A DNA stretch of 64,000 nt from JBBECJ01 sp963763325 (lineage in GTDB: Bacteria; Chloroflexota; Chloroflexia; Thermomicrobiales; CFX8). The notes beneath the pieces are model-generated. The model did not search any database. It saw nothing but the letters and a program-made list of their open reading frames with translations, and had not been told where the DNA came from. A program made the translations under genes and the position numbers. The stretch covers positions 89,441 through 153,440 of the forward strand of contig CAVXOL010000014.1 in the NCBI GenBank assembly GCA_963763325.1, written 5' to 3'. Positions 39,365 to 48,613 of this stretch are shown here, piece by piece. Positions within the stretch are counted from its first letter, which is position 1, and every line of letters starts with the position of its first letter.

Positions 39365-41314
39365 TTGAACCAGGATCAGACATCCCTTGACACATTGCGC
39401 GAGAACGTCCTGGCGGGCCGGTTGACCCGTCGTGGCGTCCTGAAGCGGGCCGTTGCGCTTGGGCTGAGCGCGCCGGTCATCGCCGGGCTGCTGGCAGCCT
39501 GCGGCGACGACGAGGAAGAGGGCGACGACACCGACGCCACGTCAACAACGTCTGGAACCGGCGGCGAAGCCACCGAGGCCACTGGTGACGCCACTGAGGC
39601 CACCGACGAGGGCGAAGCCACCGAAGAAGGTGACGAAGGAGAAGCCACCGAGGCAACCGGGGGCGAAACACCGTCCGGCATGACCCGCGGGCAGTTCGAT
39701 ATGCTCCGGCTGCTGGTCTGGCAGGCGCCGACAATCCTCAACACCCACTTCTCGCAGGGCGACAAGGACGGCCTGGCTGCCCGGCTCGTCCTGGAGCCAC
39801 TGGCCAACATCATGTCGGACGGCTCACTCGTTCCGGTTCTCGCGGCTGAAGTGCCATCGGTCGAGAACGGTGGCGTGGCCGAAGACGGCATGAGCGTCAC
39901 CTGGAAGCTCAAGGAAGGCGTCGTCTGGTCGGACGGCACGCCGTTCACTGCCGAAGATGTCGAGTTCACCTGGCAGTACATCACCGATGAGGCGACGGCC
40001 GCGACGACCTTCGCCACCTACGAGATCATCACCGGCGTCGAGGTTGTCGACGAGCACACGATCACGTTTACGTTCGCCGAGCCGAACCCGCTCTGGTTCG
40101 GGACCTTCTCCGGCTCGTTCTACGGCGCCGTCCTGCCGAAGCACATCCTCGGCGACGCGATCGGCGAGGCAGCCCGCAACCACGAGTTCAACCTCGCCCC
40201 GATCGGCACCGGTCCGTACGTCGTGACCGAGTTCCGCCCGGGCGACACCGTCCTCTACGAAGCCAACCCGAACTTCCGCGAGGCCAACAAGCCGTATTTC
40301 GCTCAAGTCGAACTCAAGGGTGGTGGCGACGCAACCTCAGCCGCCCGTGCCGTCCTACAGTCGGGCGAGACCGACTACGCCTGGAACCTGCAGATCGAGA
40401 AGCAGGTGGCCGACCAGATGGGCGCCGACGCCGAGACTGGCGTCCTTGTCGCGACGACCGGCAACAGCGTCGAGCAGCTGCTGATCAACTTCGCCGACCC
40501 GTGGACCGAGGTCGACGGTGCTCGCTCCGAGCCAACCACTCAGCACCCGTTCCTCACCGATAAGAATGTCCGCGAGGCGCTTAAGCTGGCCTCAGACCGC
40601 GAAACGATCGCGACCGAGCTGTACGGCCAGGCTGGCCAGCCGACTGCCAACACGCTCGTCTCGCCGGAGCCATTCCGTTCGCCGAACAACCCGGTTGAGT
40701 TCGATCTCGATGCCGCCGAAGCGCTGCTGGAAGAGGCCGGCTGGACCGGCTCGCCGCGTGCGAAGGACGGCGTCGAGCTGTCGATCGTCTACACGACAAC
40801 CGTCAACCCGGTTCGCCAGAAGACGCAGGAGATCCTCAAGCAGTCCTGGGAGAACATCGGCTTCGCCGTCGAGCTGAAGTCGATCGATGCCTCAGTCTAC
40901 TTCTCCTCCGACGCCGGCAACCCGGACACCGTCTGCCACTTCTACGCCGACGTGACGATGTTCACCAACGGCCCGGTCAACCCGTATCCGCTGGACTACA
41001 TGGCCGGCTTCAAGTCGGATGTGCCGGAGCAGGACATCGCCCAGCAGTCGAACCAGTGGTCCGGCAACAACTACAACCGCTGGGTCAACGAGGAGTTCAA
41101 CGAGCTCTGGCTGCAGGCCAAGACCGAACTGGACCCGGACGCCCAGGCCGAGCTGTTCATCTCGATGAACGACCTCGTCATCGAGGACGTCGCCCGAATC
41201 GGCCTCGTCCACCGTGGCGGCCTGACCGGCTACTCCAACCGCATCAAGGGCCACTCCGACTCCTCCTGGGAGATCGAGGTCTACGACATCGAGAACTGGT
41301 ACGCCGAGGAGTAA
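39365..41314 (+). CDS. ABC transporter solute-binding lipoprotein, family 5 (peptide/nickel type)
   Basis: A 649-residue extracytoplasmic binding protein. The N-terminus has a twin-arginine-like LTRRGVLKR and a lipobox LLAAC with the lipidated Cys at residue 46, followed by a very acidic, Thr-rich linker of about 65 residues. The mature domain has the SBP_bac_5 signature region WSDGTPFTAEDVEFTW and later LIGTGPYVVTEF-like and FTDKNVREALKLASDRETIA-like segments. Such proteins deliver oligopeptides or other solutes to ABC permeases. No permease or ATPase gene follows; the transcript ends in a strong hairpin, so it is an orphan here. The start is TTG, with AGGAG upstream. Confidence 0.88.
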   Translation: MNQDQTSLDTLRENVLAGRLTRRGVLKRAVALGLSAPVIAGLLAACGDDEEEGDDTDATSTTSGTGGEATEATGDATEATDEGEATEEGDEGEATEATGGETPSGMTRGQFDMLRLLVWQAPTILNTHFSQGDKDGLAARLVLEPLANIMSDGSLVPVLAAEVPSVENGGVAEDGMSVTWKLKEGVVWSDGTPFTAEDVEFTWQYITDEATAATTFATYEIITGVEVVDEHTITFTFAEPNPLWFGTFSGSFYGAVLPKHILGDAIGEAARNHEFNLAPIGTGPYVVTEFRPGDTVLYEANPNFREANKPYFAQVELKGGGDATSAARAVLQSGETDYAWNLQIEKQVADQMGADAETGVLVATTGNSVEQLLINFADPWTEVDGARSEPTTQHPFLTDKNVREALKLASDRETIATELYGQAGQPTANTLVSPEPFRSPNNPVEFDLDAAEALLEEAGWTGSPRAKDGVELSIVYTTTVNPVRQKTQEILKQSWENIGFAVELKSIDASVYFSSDAGNPDTVCHFYADVTMFTNGPVNPYPLDYMAGFKSDVPEQDIAQQSNQWSGNNYNRWVNEEFNELWLQAKTELDPDAQAELFISMNDLVIEDVARIGLVHRGGLTGYSNRIKGHSDSSWEIEVYDIENWYAEE

Positions 41315-41350
41315 GCGACGGGACTCGGAAATCGAGGACCGATGCCCAGA

Positions 41351-41380
41351 AAGGGCGAGGCTTCGGCCTCGCCCTTCGTG
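41351..41380 (+). terminator. Rho-independent terminator of the solute-binding gene
   Basis: An 11-bp GC-rich stem (41351-41361 with 41366-41376) with a stable TTCG tetraloop, followed by CGTGTTACT. It lies 37 bases after the stop. Confidence 0.8.
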
Positions 41381-41447
41381 TTACTGGCGAACTTCCACGT
41401 ACCTAACCCCAGCCGAGATACAAGTCCGAATCCCGATTCCCGCCGCC

Positions 41448-41960
41448 TCAGTCCGTCAGGACCATCCAGAGCTTGCCGTCGATCAACTCGCGGGCGGCGT
41501 CGAGGTGGCCGGTATGGCTGGCGGTTTCGGTCATGACGTGCAGGATGATCTCGCGGACGGTGTTGATCCGATAGTCGCCGAAGAGGTCAACCGGCCACCA
41601 GGCCGGTGGACTGTCCAGCGGCGTCGCGGCGATGATCGCGTTGGCGCGCTCAATCTCCTTCCGGTAGGAGTCGAAGACGGCGACGGCCGGCGTCTCCGGA
41701 CCAACCTCCCAGGCGCTCGGTGCGCCGGCCAGAGAGCCGATAACGCTCTCCTCGCCCGCGACGACGGCCCTGAACCAGAACTGCTCGACGTCCAACGCCA
41801 GATGCTGGACCATCGACAGACAGCTCCATCCCGACGGCAGGATTGGCCGCCGAAGCACCTCATCGTCTACGCCATCCAGAACAGCAAGTACGTGCTCACG
41901 CTGATTGTTCATATACTTGAGCAGCGCCGTCGTCTCGACGCCCGAAGTCGATTGCGACAT
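41448..41960 (-). CDS. DinB-family/DUF664 protein
   Basis: A four-helix-bundle metalloprotein of about 170 residues. The start at 41960 (MSQSTSGVET) is preferred to the ATG eight codons upstream. SCLSMVQHLALDVEQFWFR carries the first His, and EIILHVMTETASHTGHLDAA supplies the second and third His of the usual three-His metal site, so the protein could be active. Family members include thiol-transferases and DNA-damage-inducible proteins. The substrate is unknown. It ends 37 bases from the next minus-strand gene, and the two may be cotranscribed. Confidence 0.8.
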   Translation of the reverse strand: MSQSTSGVETTALLKYMNNQREHVLAVLDGVDDEVLRRPILPSGWSCLSMVQHLALDVEQFWFRAVVAGEESVIGSLAGAPSAWEVGPETPAVAVFDSYRKEIERANAIIAATPLDSPPAWWPVDLFGDYRINTVREIILHVMTETASHTGHLDAARELIDGKLWMVLTD

Positions 41961-41996
41961 CCCATCCTCCACGATGCCTCGCATCCCGCGCCCCGT

Positions 41997-42380
41997 CTAC
42001 GACGTGATCTCCCAGACGTGGCCGCCGGGGTCCATGAAGGCGGCGGTGCGGATGCCCCACGGGCGATCGATTGGGCCATTCAGCAGCGTCACACCACGCC
42101 GGGCCAGATCAGCGCAGGTGACGTCAACGTCGTCAACCCGGATCGTGAACTGCATCCGCGAACCAGCCTCCTGTGGCGCGACCGTGGCCGGGCCGATCAG
42201 CTCCGGAGCCTCAGTGGATTGCAGCAGGTTGATGACCGTGTTCGGAAACTTGAACGCAGCCGAGACATCGTCCTCGTGGACGAGCGAGACACCAAAGACC
42301 TCGCGATAGAACGATTTGACCGCTTCCAGATCGTCAGCAAACAACGTGATCGCCCAGATATCACCTGGCCAGTTACTCAT
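41997..42380 (-). CDS. VOC-family (glyoxalase-like) protein
   Basis: A 127-residue vicinal-oxygen-chelate protein. It starts MSNWPGDIWAITLFADDLEA, with VKSFYREVFGVSL and the C-terminal AAFMDPGGHVWEI that is diagnostic for the fold. The ATG at 42380 is chosen because the similarity starts there. Metal ligands are possible at His and Glu positions, but the enzyme activity cannot be assigned. It is just upstream of the DinB-like gene on the same strand. Confidence 0.8.
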   Translation of the reverse strand: MSNWPGDIWAITLFADDLEAVKSFYREVFGVSLVHEDDVSAAFKFPNTVINLLQSTEAPELIGPATVAPQEAGSRMQFTIRVDDVDVTCADLARRGVTLLNGPIDRPWGIRTAAFMDPGGHVWEITS

Positions 42381-42569
42381 GGTGCTACCTCTCAGTGTCG
42401 CGACACCCGACGCGCCGCTACCATATAGTCGTCCCGCACCGCCCCAGATCGACACAATCCCGAATCTCGTCACACACACCAGCCACGAGCGTTGGCAAGA
42501 TACGTACAATCCCCGTCATGGGCCAGACGAAACGCCGCGTAGATCGTGACTGCGAAGGGATAGCGCCGC

Positions 42570-43061
42570 GTGGCCAGCAAACCACTCTCGGTCGAAGAGG
42601 TGCTCTCGCTGCTCGAAGACCTACCGCAACGCATCGCTGCGATGACCGCCAGCCTCTCGCCGTCGCAATTACGCACACGTCCCGACGACGATAGCTGGGC
42701 CGCCGTCGATGTCCTCGCCCATCTCCGCTCGTGCGCCGATGTCTGGGGCGACTGCATCGAAACCGTTCTGGCCGAGGACCACCCGACAATCAAAGCCGTC
42801 GATCCCAGAACCTGGGTCAAACAGACCGACTACCACGATCTGGAGTTCCAGCCTTCACTGCGTGAGTTCACCACCCAGCGCGCCGCCCTGCTGGCGACGT
42901 TGACGCCATTGACACCCGACCAATGGTCACGCGTGGCGACGATGAAGGGCGCGGGCAAGCCAATCGACCGCACCATCCGCTCCTTCGCCGACCGACTCGC
43001 ACGCCACGAACGGACGCACATCAAGCAGATCCAACGCATCGTGGCAGCAATCCAGGCGTAG
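42570..43061 (+). CDS. DinB-family protein
   Basis: A 163-residue four-helix bundle of the DinB_2 type. It has WAAVDVLAHLRSCADVWGDC with the first His and RHERTHIKQIQRIV with the C-terminal His pair of a three-His metal site. The start is GTG at 42570. It is convergent with the histidine kinase/small-ORF transcript and divergent from the VOC gene. Confidence 0.75.
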   Translation: MASKPLSVEEVLSLLEDLPQRIAAMTASLSPSQLRTRPDDDSWAAVDVLAHLRSCADVWGDCIETVLAEDHPTIKAVDPRTWVKQTDYHDLEFQPSLREFTTQRAALLATLTPLTPDQWSRVATMKGAGKPIDRTIRSFADRLARHERTHIKQIQRIVAAIQA

Positions 43062-43074
43062 CACCGGCCAGCCG

Positions 43075-43215
43075 CTAATAGTAAACATCCATGCTCGATT
43101 TGATGCCGAGAACAACGCAGGTGATGATGCCAACTGCCAAAAGCAGAGTGGCGGGTTTGAGATGGTCATCTGGCGCTTTCTCGGGCAGATCCCGAACTCC
43201 CGCGTTACGCCTCAC
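43075..43215 (-). CDS. Possible 46-residue membrane peptide overlapping the kinase 3' end
   Basis: A GTG-started frame (43215) overlaps the last codons of the histidine kinase and encodes a short peptide with one hydrophobic segment (ATLLLAVGIITCVVLGI) and a DVYY end. The overlap suggests translational coupling. Its small size makes the call tentative. Confidence 0.3.
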   Translation of the reverse strand: MRRNAGVRDLPEKAPDDHLKPATLLLAVGIITCVVLGIKSSMDVYY

Positions 43216-44458
43216 ACGTTCCTACCCCGGCCAGCGGGATCACCAGCCGGAAGGTAGCGCCCTGGCCGGGGATCGAGTCGGCGTTCAGCGTGCCGCGGTG
43301 GGCGGCGGCGATCCGGCTGGCAATATAGAGACCCAGGCCGAGACCACTCGAATTCGGACCGGGGCTGAAGCGTTGGAACAATTTCGGGAGCAGTTCCGGC
43401 GGGATACCTGGCCCGCTATCGCGTACCATCACGACCGCCCACGCCCCGTCGTCCTGCTGCTGCCGCTGGACGGAGACCTCCACACGCGTCTCTGGCGGCG
43501 CGTACTTGACGGCATTCGAGAGCAGGTTCTCCAACAGTTGCTGCAACCGGCTACGGTCGCCACAGATCATCATATCGTCCGGTGCGTCGATGTCGATTTC
43601 GATCACCTGGACCCGCTGAAGCGCGACCGTCTCGCAGACGACTTCGGACAGGTCGATCAGGTCAAGATCGACCGAGAATGCGCCCTGCTCCAGCCGCTCG
43701 ACATCGAGCAACTCACCGATCAGCCCGTCGAGCCGCTGGATCGCATTCGACGCATCGCTGATGTCAGCAATGTCAGCCGTCCGTCCCTCGCGCTGGGCCT
43801 TGCGCCGCATCAGATCGATGCGCAGCTTGATCGGCGTCAGGTAGTTGCGGAGGTCATGCGCCAGAACCGTAATCAGTTCCTGCGACGCAACCTGCCGCGC
43901 CCGCTCCGCGGCAGCATCCGTAATCCGCTCAACCGTCTCAGCCCGGCCAGCCACCAGCCCAAGCCAGCGCGAAGCGGCCCGGAGGAAACGCAGATCGCCT
44001 TCGTCGAAGAATTCGGGTGTCGCGGATACAACCGACAGAACCCCACGCCGCTCGCCTGAAACAACCAAAGGCGTCGCGATCGTCGAACGCACACCGAGCG
44101 CGTGGACGATGCCCGGTAACTCATCAGGGTCGTCCTCGGAGTGGCCGGTCAGGTAGTTCTCGCCGCTGGTCAAGACGTTGGCGTAGCTGCCGCCATTCGA
44201 AAGCGGGAGCCGGTCAAGCCCGAGCGCATGTTGGCGGTGCCCCATTGGCGTGTTGCTCGTCCCGGCCGCGACCAGCGTGTCAATCTCCGGGTAGTAGAGG
44301 AATGCATCGACCTTATCGGCCTGCAGCGCGACGGCGATCAGATCACTCGCCTCAGCCAGCGCATCTTCGAGGCCGGCGACCTCGATGCCAAGCAGGTGTT
44401 CGAGCGTCCAGAGCCGCCGCGATTCGTCCGAATCCAGACGGTCGTACACGTCATTCAT
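43205..44458 (-). CDS. GAF-domain sensor histidine kinase
   Basis: A 417-residue soluble kinase. An N-terminal GAF-like sensor domain (about residues 25-165, with ALGVRSTIATPLVVSGERRG and VLSVVS) precedes a HisKA domain with the phospho-acceptor His in LAHDLRNYLTPIKLR, followed by an ATPase domain with N-box ENLLSNAVKYAPPE, G1 box DSGPGIPPELL, F-box FQRFSP and G2 box GLGLGLYIASRI. No membrane helix is present. No response regulator gene is next to it, so it is an orphan. A cytoplasmic signal or redox sensing by GAF is typical for the family. Confidence 0.88.
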   Translation of the reverse strand: MNDVYDRLDSDESRRLWTLEHLLGIEVAGLEDALAEASDLIAVALQADKVDAFLYYPEIDTLVAAGTSNTPMGHRQHALGLDRLPLSNGGSYANVLTSGENYLTGHSEDDPDELPGIVHALGVRSTIATPLVVSGERRGVLSVVSATPEFFDEGDLRFLRAASRWLGLVAGRAETVERITDAAAERARQVASQELITVLAHDLRNYLTPIKLRIDLMRRKAQREGRTADIADISDASNAIQRLDGLIGELLDVERLEQGAFSVDLDLIDLSEVVCETVALQRVQVIEIDIDAPDDMMICGDRSRLQQLLENLLSNAVKYAPPETRVEVSVQRQQQDDGAWAVVMVRDSGPGIPPELLPKLFQRFSPGPNSSGLGLGLYIASRIAAAHRGTLNADSIPGQGATFRLVIPLAGVGTCEA

Positions 44459-44518
44459 CGTATGAGGCTCGTTACCGTCAGCGATGCGTCCCGTACTGTC
44501 CTTCTCTCAGATAGTGCA

Positions 44519-44557
44519 ACGACCGTGGTCGGAGCCGATTGCCCCAGCCACGGTCGT
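44519..44557. terminator. Hairpin between ferritin-like gene and kinase gene
   Basis: ACGACCGTGG (44519-44528) pairs with CCACGGTCGT (44548-44557). It lies downstream of the leftward ferritin-like gene (stop 44599) and upstream of the kinase start. The T-run is weak on both strands. Confidence 0.5.
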
Positions 44558-44598
44558 CTTTGCGATTCCTGTGCCAGCAATACCGGCTCTGCGACCAG

Positions 44599-45132
44599 CT
44601 AGTCGTCCGCCGACGCCTCCTGGGCAGCCATCTCCTCGATCATTGGCGCCAGCAGCGTCTTGCCAAGTTGCGTCTCGAACCCTTCGAGCTTTTTGGCCAT
44701 CGCCTGCTCCTGCTTCAGGTTCTCCTGCAGCAGCCTGGCGACATCCTTCTGGCCCATCAGCTTCGCCATATCGACCAGCCCGGAATACGAAACGATCTCA
44801 TAATGCTCGGTCTTGGCCGCCGCGCCGAGGTCGAACACCTGCAGGATCTCCGGCGACGGCTTCTCCTTCAGAAACTCGTCCCGCTCGGCGACAATCCCGC
44901 CCATTCCCTTGCACTCGACCGGCTCAGCCTTCTCGCCGAGCAGCTTGAAGCACTCCTCCAGGTTCTTGACCTGCTGCTTCGTCTCTTTCTCATGCTCCTT
45001 GAGCGCCGCCTTGACATCCTTGTCCTCGGCACTCTCGATCAGCTTCGGCAGCGTCTTCAGCACCAGTTGCTCGGCTCCGAGCAGATCCTGCATCTCGTGG
45101 ACAAAGAACTCCTGTGGGTCACTCATTGGCAT
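44599..45132 (-). CDS. Ferritin-like DUF892 (YciF-type) stress protein
   Basis: A 177-residue helical protein. DPQEFFVHEMQDLLGAEQLV begins the DUF892 family, with ALKEHEKETKQQVKNLEECF, FDLGAAAKTEHYEIVSYSGL and a final NLKQEQAMAKKLE. The Glu and ExxH-like residues can bind a di-iron centre. Members are induced by salt or oxidative stress in other bacteria. The Cys in EECFKLLG matches the family. It is a single gene with its own promoter upstream of 45132. Confidence 0.85.
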   Translation of the reverse strand: MPMSDPQEFFVHEMQDLLGAEQLVLKTLPKLIESAEDKDVKAALKEHEKETKQQVKNLEECFKLLGEKAEPVECKGMGGIVAERDEFLKEKPSPEILQVFDLGAAAKTEHYEIVSYSGLVDMAKLMGQKDVARLLQENLKQEQAMAKKLEGFETQLGKTLLAPMIEEMAAQEASADD

Positions 45133-45334
45133 TATCTGGTTCCCATTCGCGCGTCAGTCCACCGCCATACCTGCGGGAAGCCACACAATTGCAGCTTCAA
45201 CCGTACGTACGCACTGTCCGTGCCAGCCAGTGAATGGGAATCGGGACTCAGAAATCGGGATTCAGACGCTGATGAACGAACGTATTGAATCGACCGAGAC
45301 GAACGGCGGTACCCCGAGTTCCGGGTTCCGAGAT

Positions 45335-45643
45335 TTACCAGATTCCCAGTTCGTCGCGCGCGTCCTCGGTCATCTTGTCCGGCGACCACGGTGGTGACCA
45401 GACGATTTTGACGCTCGTGTCACCGATTCCCATCAGCCCGGAGAGCGCGCCGCGCACCTCACCAGTGATGACCGGCCCGAGCGGGCAGCCCATCGAGGTC
45501 AGTGTCATCACGACCTCGACATCATTGGCCTCCGAGATGTTCACGTCATACACCAGCCCGAGATCGACGATGTTGACGCCCAGCTCCGGGTCGATCACAT
45601 CCTTCAGCATCTCGCGGATCAGATCCTTCTGTAGTTGCACCAT
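45335..45643 (-). CDS. DUF59/MIP18-family metal-sulfur cluster assembly factor
   Basis: A 102-residue protein of the PaaD/SufT-like family involved in Fe-S cluster maturation. It has VIDPELGVNIVDLGLVYDV, VVMTLTSMGCPLGPVITGEV with the conserved Cys, and IVWSPPWSPDKMTEDARDEL. Full length for the family. It stands alone between the ferritin-like gene and the zinc-ribbon coiled-coil gene. Confidence 0.88.
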   Translation of the reverse strand: MVQLQKDLIREMLKDVIDPELGVNIVDLGLVYDVNISEANDVEVVMTLTSMGCPLGPVITGEVRGALSGLMGIGDTSVKIVWSPPWSPDKMTEDARDELGIW

Positions 45644-45773
45644 CTACGGCTGTCTCTCCTATCGTATCGCACATCATGTCCAGCTAAGGATACCGCCACC
45701 TCGGCAGCGCCCGTGCGGTACGCTCAATGGAAGAGCGCGTCACCCGAGATCAGAACGGGAAGAGCAGCAACCC

Positions 45774-46688
45774 ATGCCCTGGTGGGACATTCTGAAACGC
45801 AAGGCGACGGACCATCCGCCGGAACCACCCCCGCAGCCCCGCCGCGAGCTGCCGATGGCCAACTCACCAGTCGGTAGCCAGCCGGCCGTCCGGCGCACCA
45901 ATGACCCGAACGACCCGGCCGTCCGCGAACGTCGCCGTGCCCGCCTCGAACGCCACATCCGTGATCTGCGCTACGACCTCGACCGTGCCGAACAGGCCCA
46001 GACCGACGCCAATCGCTGGACCGAACGAGTCGACGGCATCAACCAGGCGATCGAGCAGGCCCGCCAGGACATCGAGACCGTCATGACCGTCCCGCCAGGC
46101 TGGGTGCCGCACCCCCTCCCAGCCTGGCCGGTTGTCATCGAGTCGGTCCAGCCCAACGAGCCAGCCGAGATCCGCCTGCGCATCGGCGAGGTTCCATTCC
46201 TCTATAGCGAAGCGCTCGATTGGGCCGAGCGCGGCCACCAGAAGGCTCCACCCGAGCTGCGCCGCGCCGAGGGCGAGATCGAACACCTCATGCCCGAGAC
46301 GATCCCGTCCGACCGCCGCGACGAACTACGCGACCACCTCGCACACGGCCTCGCCACCCTCGTCACCCAGGTTCGCGAGGACGCCCTCGACGGCAAGCCT
46401 ATTCCGTCGCTGACGCTCGCCGACCTCGCCAGTCCCTGCCCAACCTGCGGCGGTTGGCGTGACCTGAAGGGTCGCTGCCCCGCCTGCCAGGAACGCGAAT
46501 GGCAGGCAGACCATCTGCGTGCCGACATCGACCGCCTCATCAAGGAACGCAACGACCAGCTCGAAGAGCTCGCCAAATTCCGCGATCGCCTCCCCGTCCT
46601 CCGCCGCCAGCTCGCCGACAGCGAAGCCGAACTGGCGATGCTTGGGAATAGGAGAGGGATGAGCGGGGCGGTTGTGAGGGGCGTCTGA
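45774..46688 (+). CDS. Coiled-coil protein with zinc ribbon
   Basis: A 304-residue soluble protein. A basic Pro-rich N-terminus is followed by a coiled coil (about residues 45-105), a globular middle, a CxxC...CxxC zinc ribbon (CPTCGGWRDLKGRCPACQER, about 222-242) and a second coiled coil at the C-terminus. The start at 45774 follows GGGAAGAGC. I do not recognise the family. Confidence 0.6.
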   Translation: MPWWDILKRKATDHPPEPPPQPRRELPMANSPVGSQPAVRRTNDPNDPAVRERRRARLERHIRDLRYDLDRAEQAQTDANRWTERVDGINQAIEQARQDIETVMTVPPGWVPHPLPAWPVVIESVQPNEPAEIRLRIGEVPFLYSEALDWAERGHQKAPPELRRAEGEIEHLMPETIPSDRRDELRDHLAHGLATLVTQVREDALDGKPIPSLTLADLASPCPTCGGWRDLKGRCPACQEREWQADHLRADIDRLIKERNDQLEELAKFRDRLPVLRRQLADSEAELAMLGNRRGMSGAVVRGV

Positions 46689-46705
46689 GGGGCTAAACTC
46701 AGCAT

Positions 46706-47121
46706 ATGAGCACTGCACAGGAGACGACAACCGAGCTTAGAGAGATGCTGGCACTGCTGCGGGAGACGCCGCTTGGTAGCGTGCCGATCGAACACGTCCG
46801 TCCAGTCAGGGAAGCAGCCTACCGGCTAGCTCGCCAGAACCCTGCTGGATATCGGAAGGAGACACCTACCCACTCATGGGGGCAACCGTCCCCGGCTCAA
46901 TGGCGTATCTCGTGACACTTGGCCTGCTTCGAGGCCGAACCGAGCCGGACGGGTCGCTCTCAGTACGACTCGACGACATCCTCTACCGGCGCGCTGAGCG
47001 CGAAGCGTTGATGGCGTTCGGTGATGACGAAATGACCGAGGAAGAACTTCGAATCCTCACTCGAGGCCGCGGAAGTCGAAATCCTTGGGACAGTGAAGGG
47101 GCATCACCATCAGCACCGTAA
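46706..47121 (+). pseudogene. Antitoxin-like protein upstream of PIN toxin, frameshifted
   Basis: Two overlapping frames form one protein of about 138 residues. The first starts MSTAQETTTELREMLALLRE and breaks near 46865; the second continues MGATVPGSMAYLVTLGLLRG and ends with an acidic tail (GDDEMTEEELRILTRG). The position, 15 bases before a PIN-type gene, and the acidic C-terminus suggest an antitoxin. No DNA-binding motif is certain. Confidence 0.45.
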
Positions 47122-47135
47122 CGTCGCCGATCGCG

Positions 47136-47658
47136 ATGCTCGACAGCAGCGTCCTGGTTCCATACTGGTCTCGTATTGCTTTGCAGCAGACTCGCACGCG
47201 ACGATCCCCCGCCATTCATACCCTGTCTGGTCCGAGTGGATCATCGCGGAAACATGGCGTGTGCTCGCGTGGAGGCGCATTGCGAGTGGGCAAGGTGCAA
47301 CACCGACAGGCGTGGCGATCAGTTAACGGAATCGGCCAACAGATGATGCTCGATATCCTGCCGCCGGTCATGCGCCACGCATCACTCCACCACTACAGCG
47401 GTCCTGACCCTTGGCCTTCGATGCGGGACGGTCACGACATACCGATCTGGGATACTGCGACTGCCGCCGGAGCGCCTACGTCATCAGCCACAACACGACT
47501 GACTTCCCGCCGCTAACGATGGTCGTCACATCTGGCAGGGAATCGAGTACCTGACAGCGATTGAGTTCATCGAGGACATTCTCGGCAATGACATCCGGCT
47601 ACTGACAACGGTACCGCTAACACCTGCCGCGCTCATCCGCAGTAACCGGTCACGCTGA
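47136..47658 (+). pseudogene. PIN-domain toxin-like ribonuclease, frameshifted
   Basis: Starts MLDSSVLVPYWSR, the PIN N-terminal strand with the first catalytic Asp. After frameshifts it continues FIPVWSEWIIAETWRVLAWR-like, IPIWDTATAAGA with an acidic site, YVISHNTTDFPPL and YLTAIEFIEDILG, ending at 47658. The pieces are in family order but in at least three frames. With the gene before it this is a decayed or mis-sequenced type II toxin-antitoxin module. Confidence 0.55.
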
Positions 47659-47821
47659 TCCGTTCACACAATTGTCACAACCCTGACATGAACTTGCGAC
47701 ACTCCGCCAATAGACTGATTGCGGTTGCAACGTTTGCAGCCTATGATCGAAGTGGCGAGCATTCCACTCGTTCATATCAGGTCGCGCAACGACGCGTGGC
47801 CCACGCAGAGAGGATCGGGAC

Positions 47822-48466
47822 ATGAGTGCTACGACCAGTAGTGAGTACCCTGTTCAGTTTTCAGTCGAGTACCCGGATCGCAAACTCAACCGGCTGACGA
47901 CCGCCTTCCGGATCATCGTCGCCATCCCGATCCTGATCCTGATCGGATTCCTGACCAACGCAGGCTGGGATTGGTCCGACAGCAACAACAACGGCGACCA
48001 GATCGCGGTCGCCGGCGGCGCTGCCCTGTTCATTCCAACCCTGTTGATGATTGTCTTCCGCCAGAAGTACCCACGCTGGTGGTTCGACTTCAACCTCCAG
48101 CTCTCACGCTTCGGTAGCCGCGTCATGGCCTACCTTGCCCTGATGCGCGATGAGTACCCCTCGACCGACGACGAACAGGCCGTCCACCTCGACTTCCCAT
48201 ACCCCGACGCCAGCCGCGACCTCAATCGCTGGCTGCCGCTCGTGAAGTGGTTCCTGGCGATCCCGCACTACATCGTCCTCTTCTTCCTCGCCATCGGTGC
48301 TTTCTTCGCCGTCGTCATCGCCTGGTTCGCGATCCTCTTCACCGGACGCTACCCACGCGGCATCTTCGAGTTCGTCGAAGGCGTCATGCGCTGGGAAAAT
48401 CGAGTCATCGCCTACGCCTTCACGCTCGTGACGGACAAGTACCCGCCATTCAGCCTCGACGCGTAA
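47822..48466 (+). CDS. DUF4389 membrane protein
   Basis: A 214-residue protein with about four transmembrane helices. It contains paired family motifs: YPVQFSVEYPDRKLNRLTTA, QKYPRWWFDFNLQLSRFGSR, FPYPDASRDLNRWLPLVKWF and FTGRYPRGIFEFVEGVMRWE. These repeated Tyr-Pro/Trp-Phe elements identify DUF4389. The molecular function is unknown. An AT-richer region with no clear promoter lies upstream, and the gene is followed by a GGGAATCGG repeat hairpin. Confidence 0.85.
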   Translation: MSATTSSEYPVQFSVEYPDRKLNRLTTAFRIIVAIPILILIGFLTNAGWDWSDSNNNGDQIAVAGGAALFIPTLLMIVFRQKYPRWWFDFNLQLSRFGSRVMAYLALMRDEYPSTDDEQAVHLDFPYPDASRDLNRWLPLVKWFLAIPHYIVLFFLAIGAFFAVVIAWFAILFTGRYPRGIFEFVEGVMRWENRVIAYAFTLVTDKYPPFSLDA

Positions 48467-48468
48467 CG

Positions 48469-48533
48469 TCGGGAATCGGGAATCGGGCCAGGTTGGTCAC
48501 CATACCTGTCCGATTCCCGACAACCGATTCCCG
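48469..48533 (+). repeat. GGGAATCGG-type repeat hairpin
   Basis: TCGGGAATCGGGAATCGGG (48469-48487) is partly complementary to the two CGATTCCCG copies at 48510-48533. It lies just after the DUF4389 stop and may serve as its transcript end. Same unit as 28721-28804. Confidence 0.5.
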
Positions 48534-48613
48534 CGGAATAATCTCCACCCACCCCACGTTGTTCAAGCAGTGCCGCCAGACAATTGCCGGCACCAGCAAC
48601 GAAAGGGACGTGG

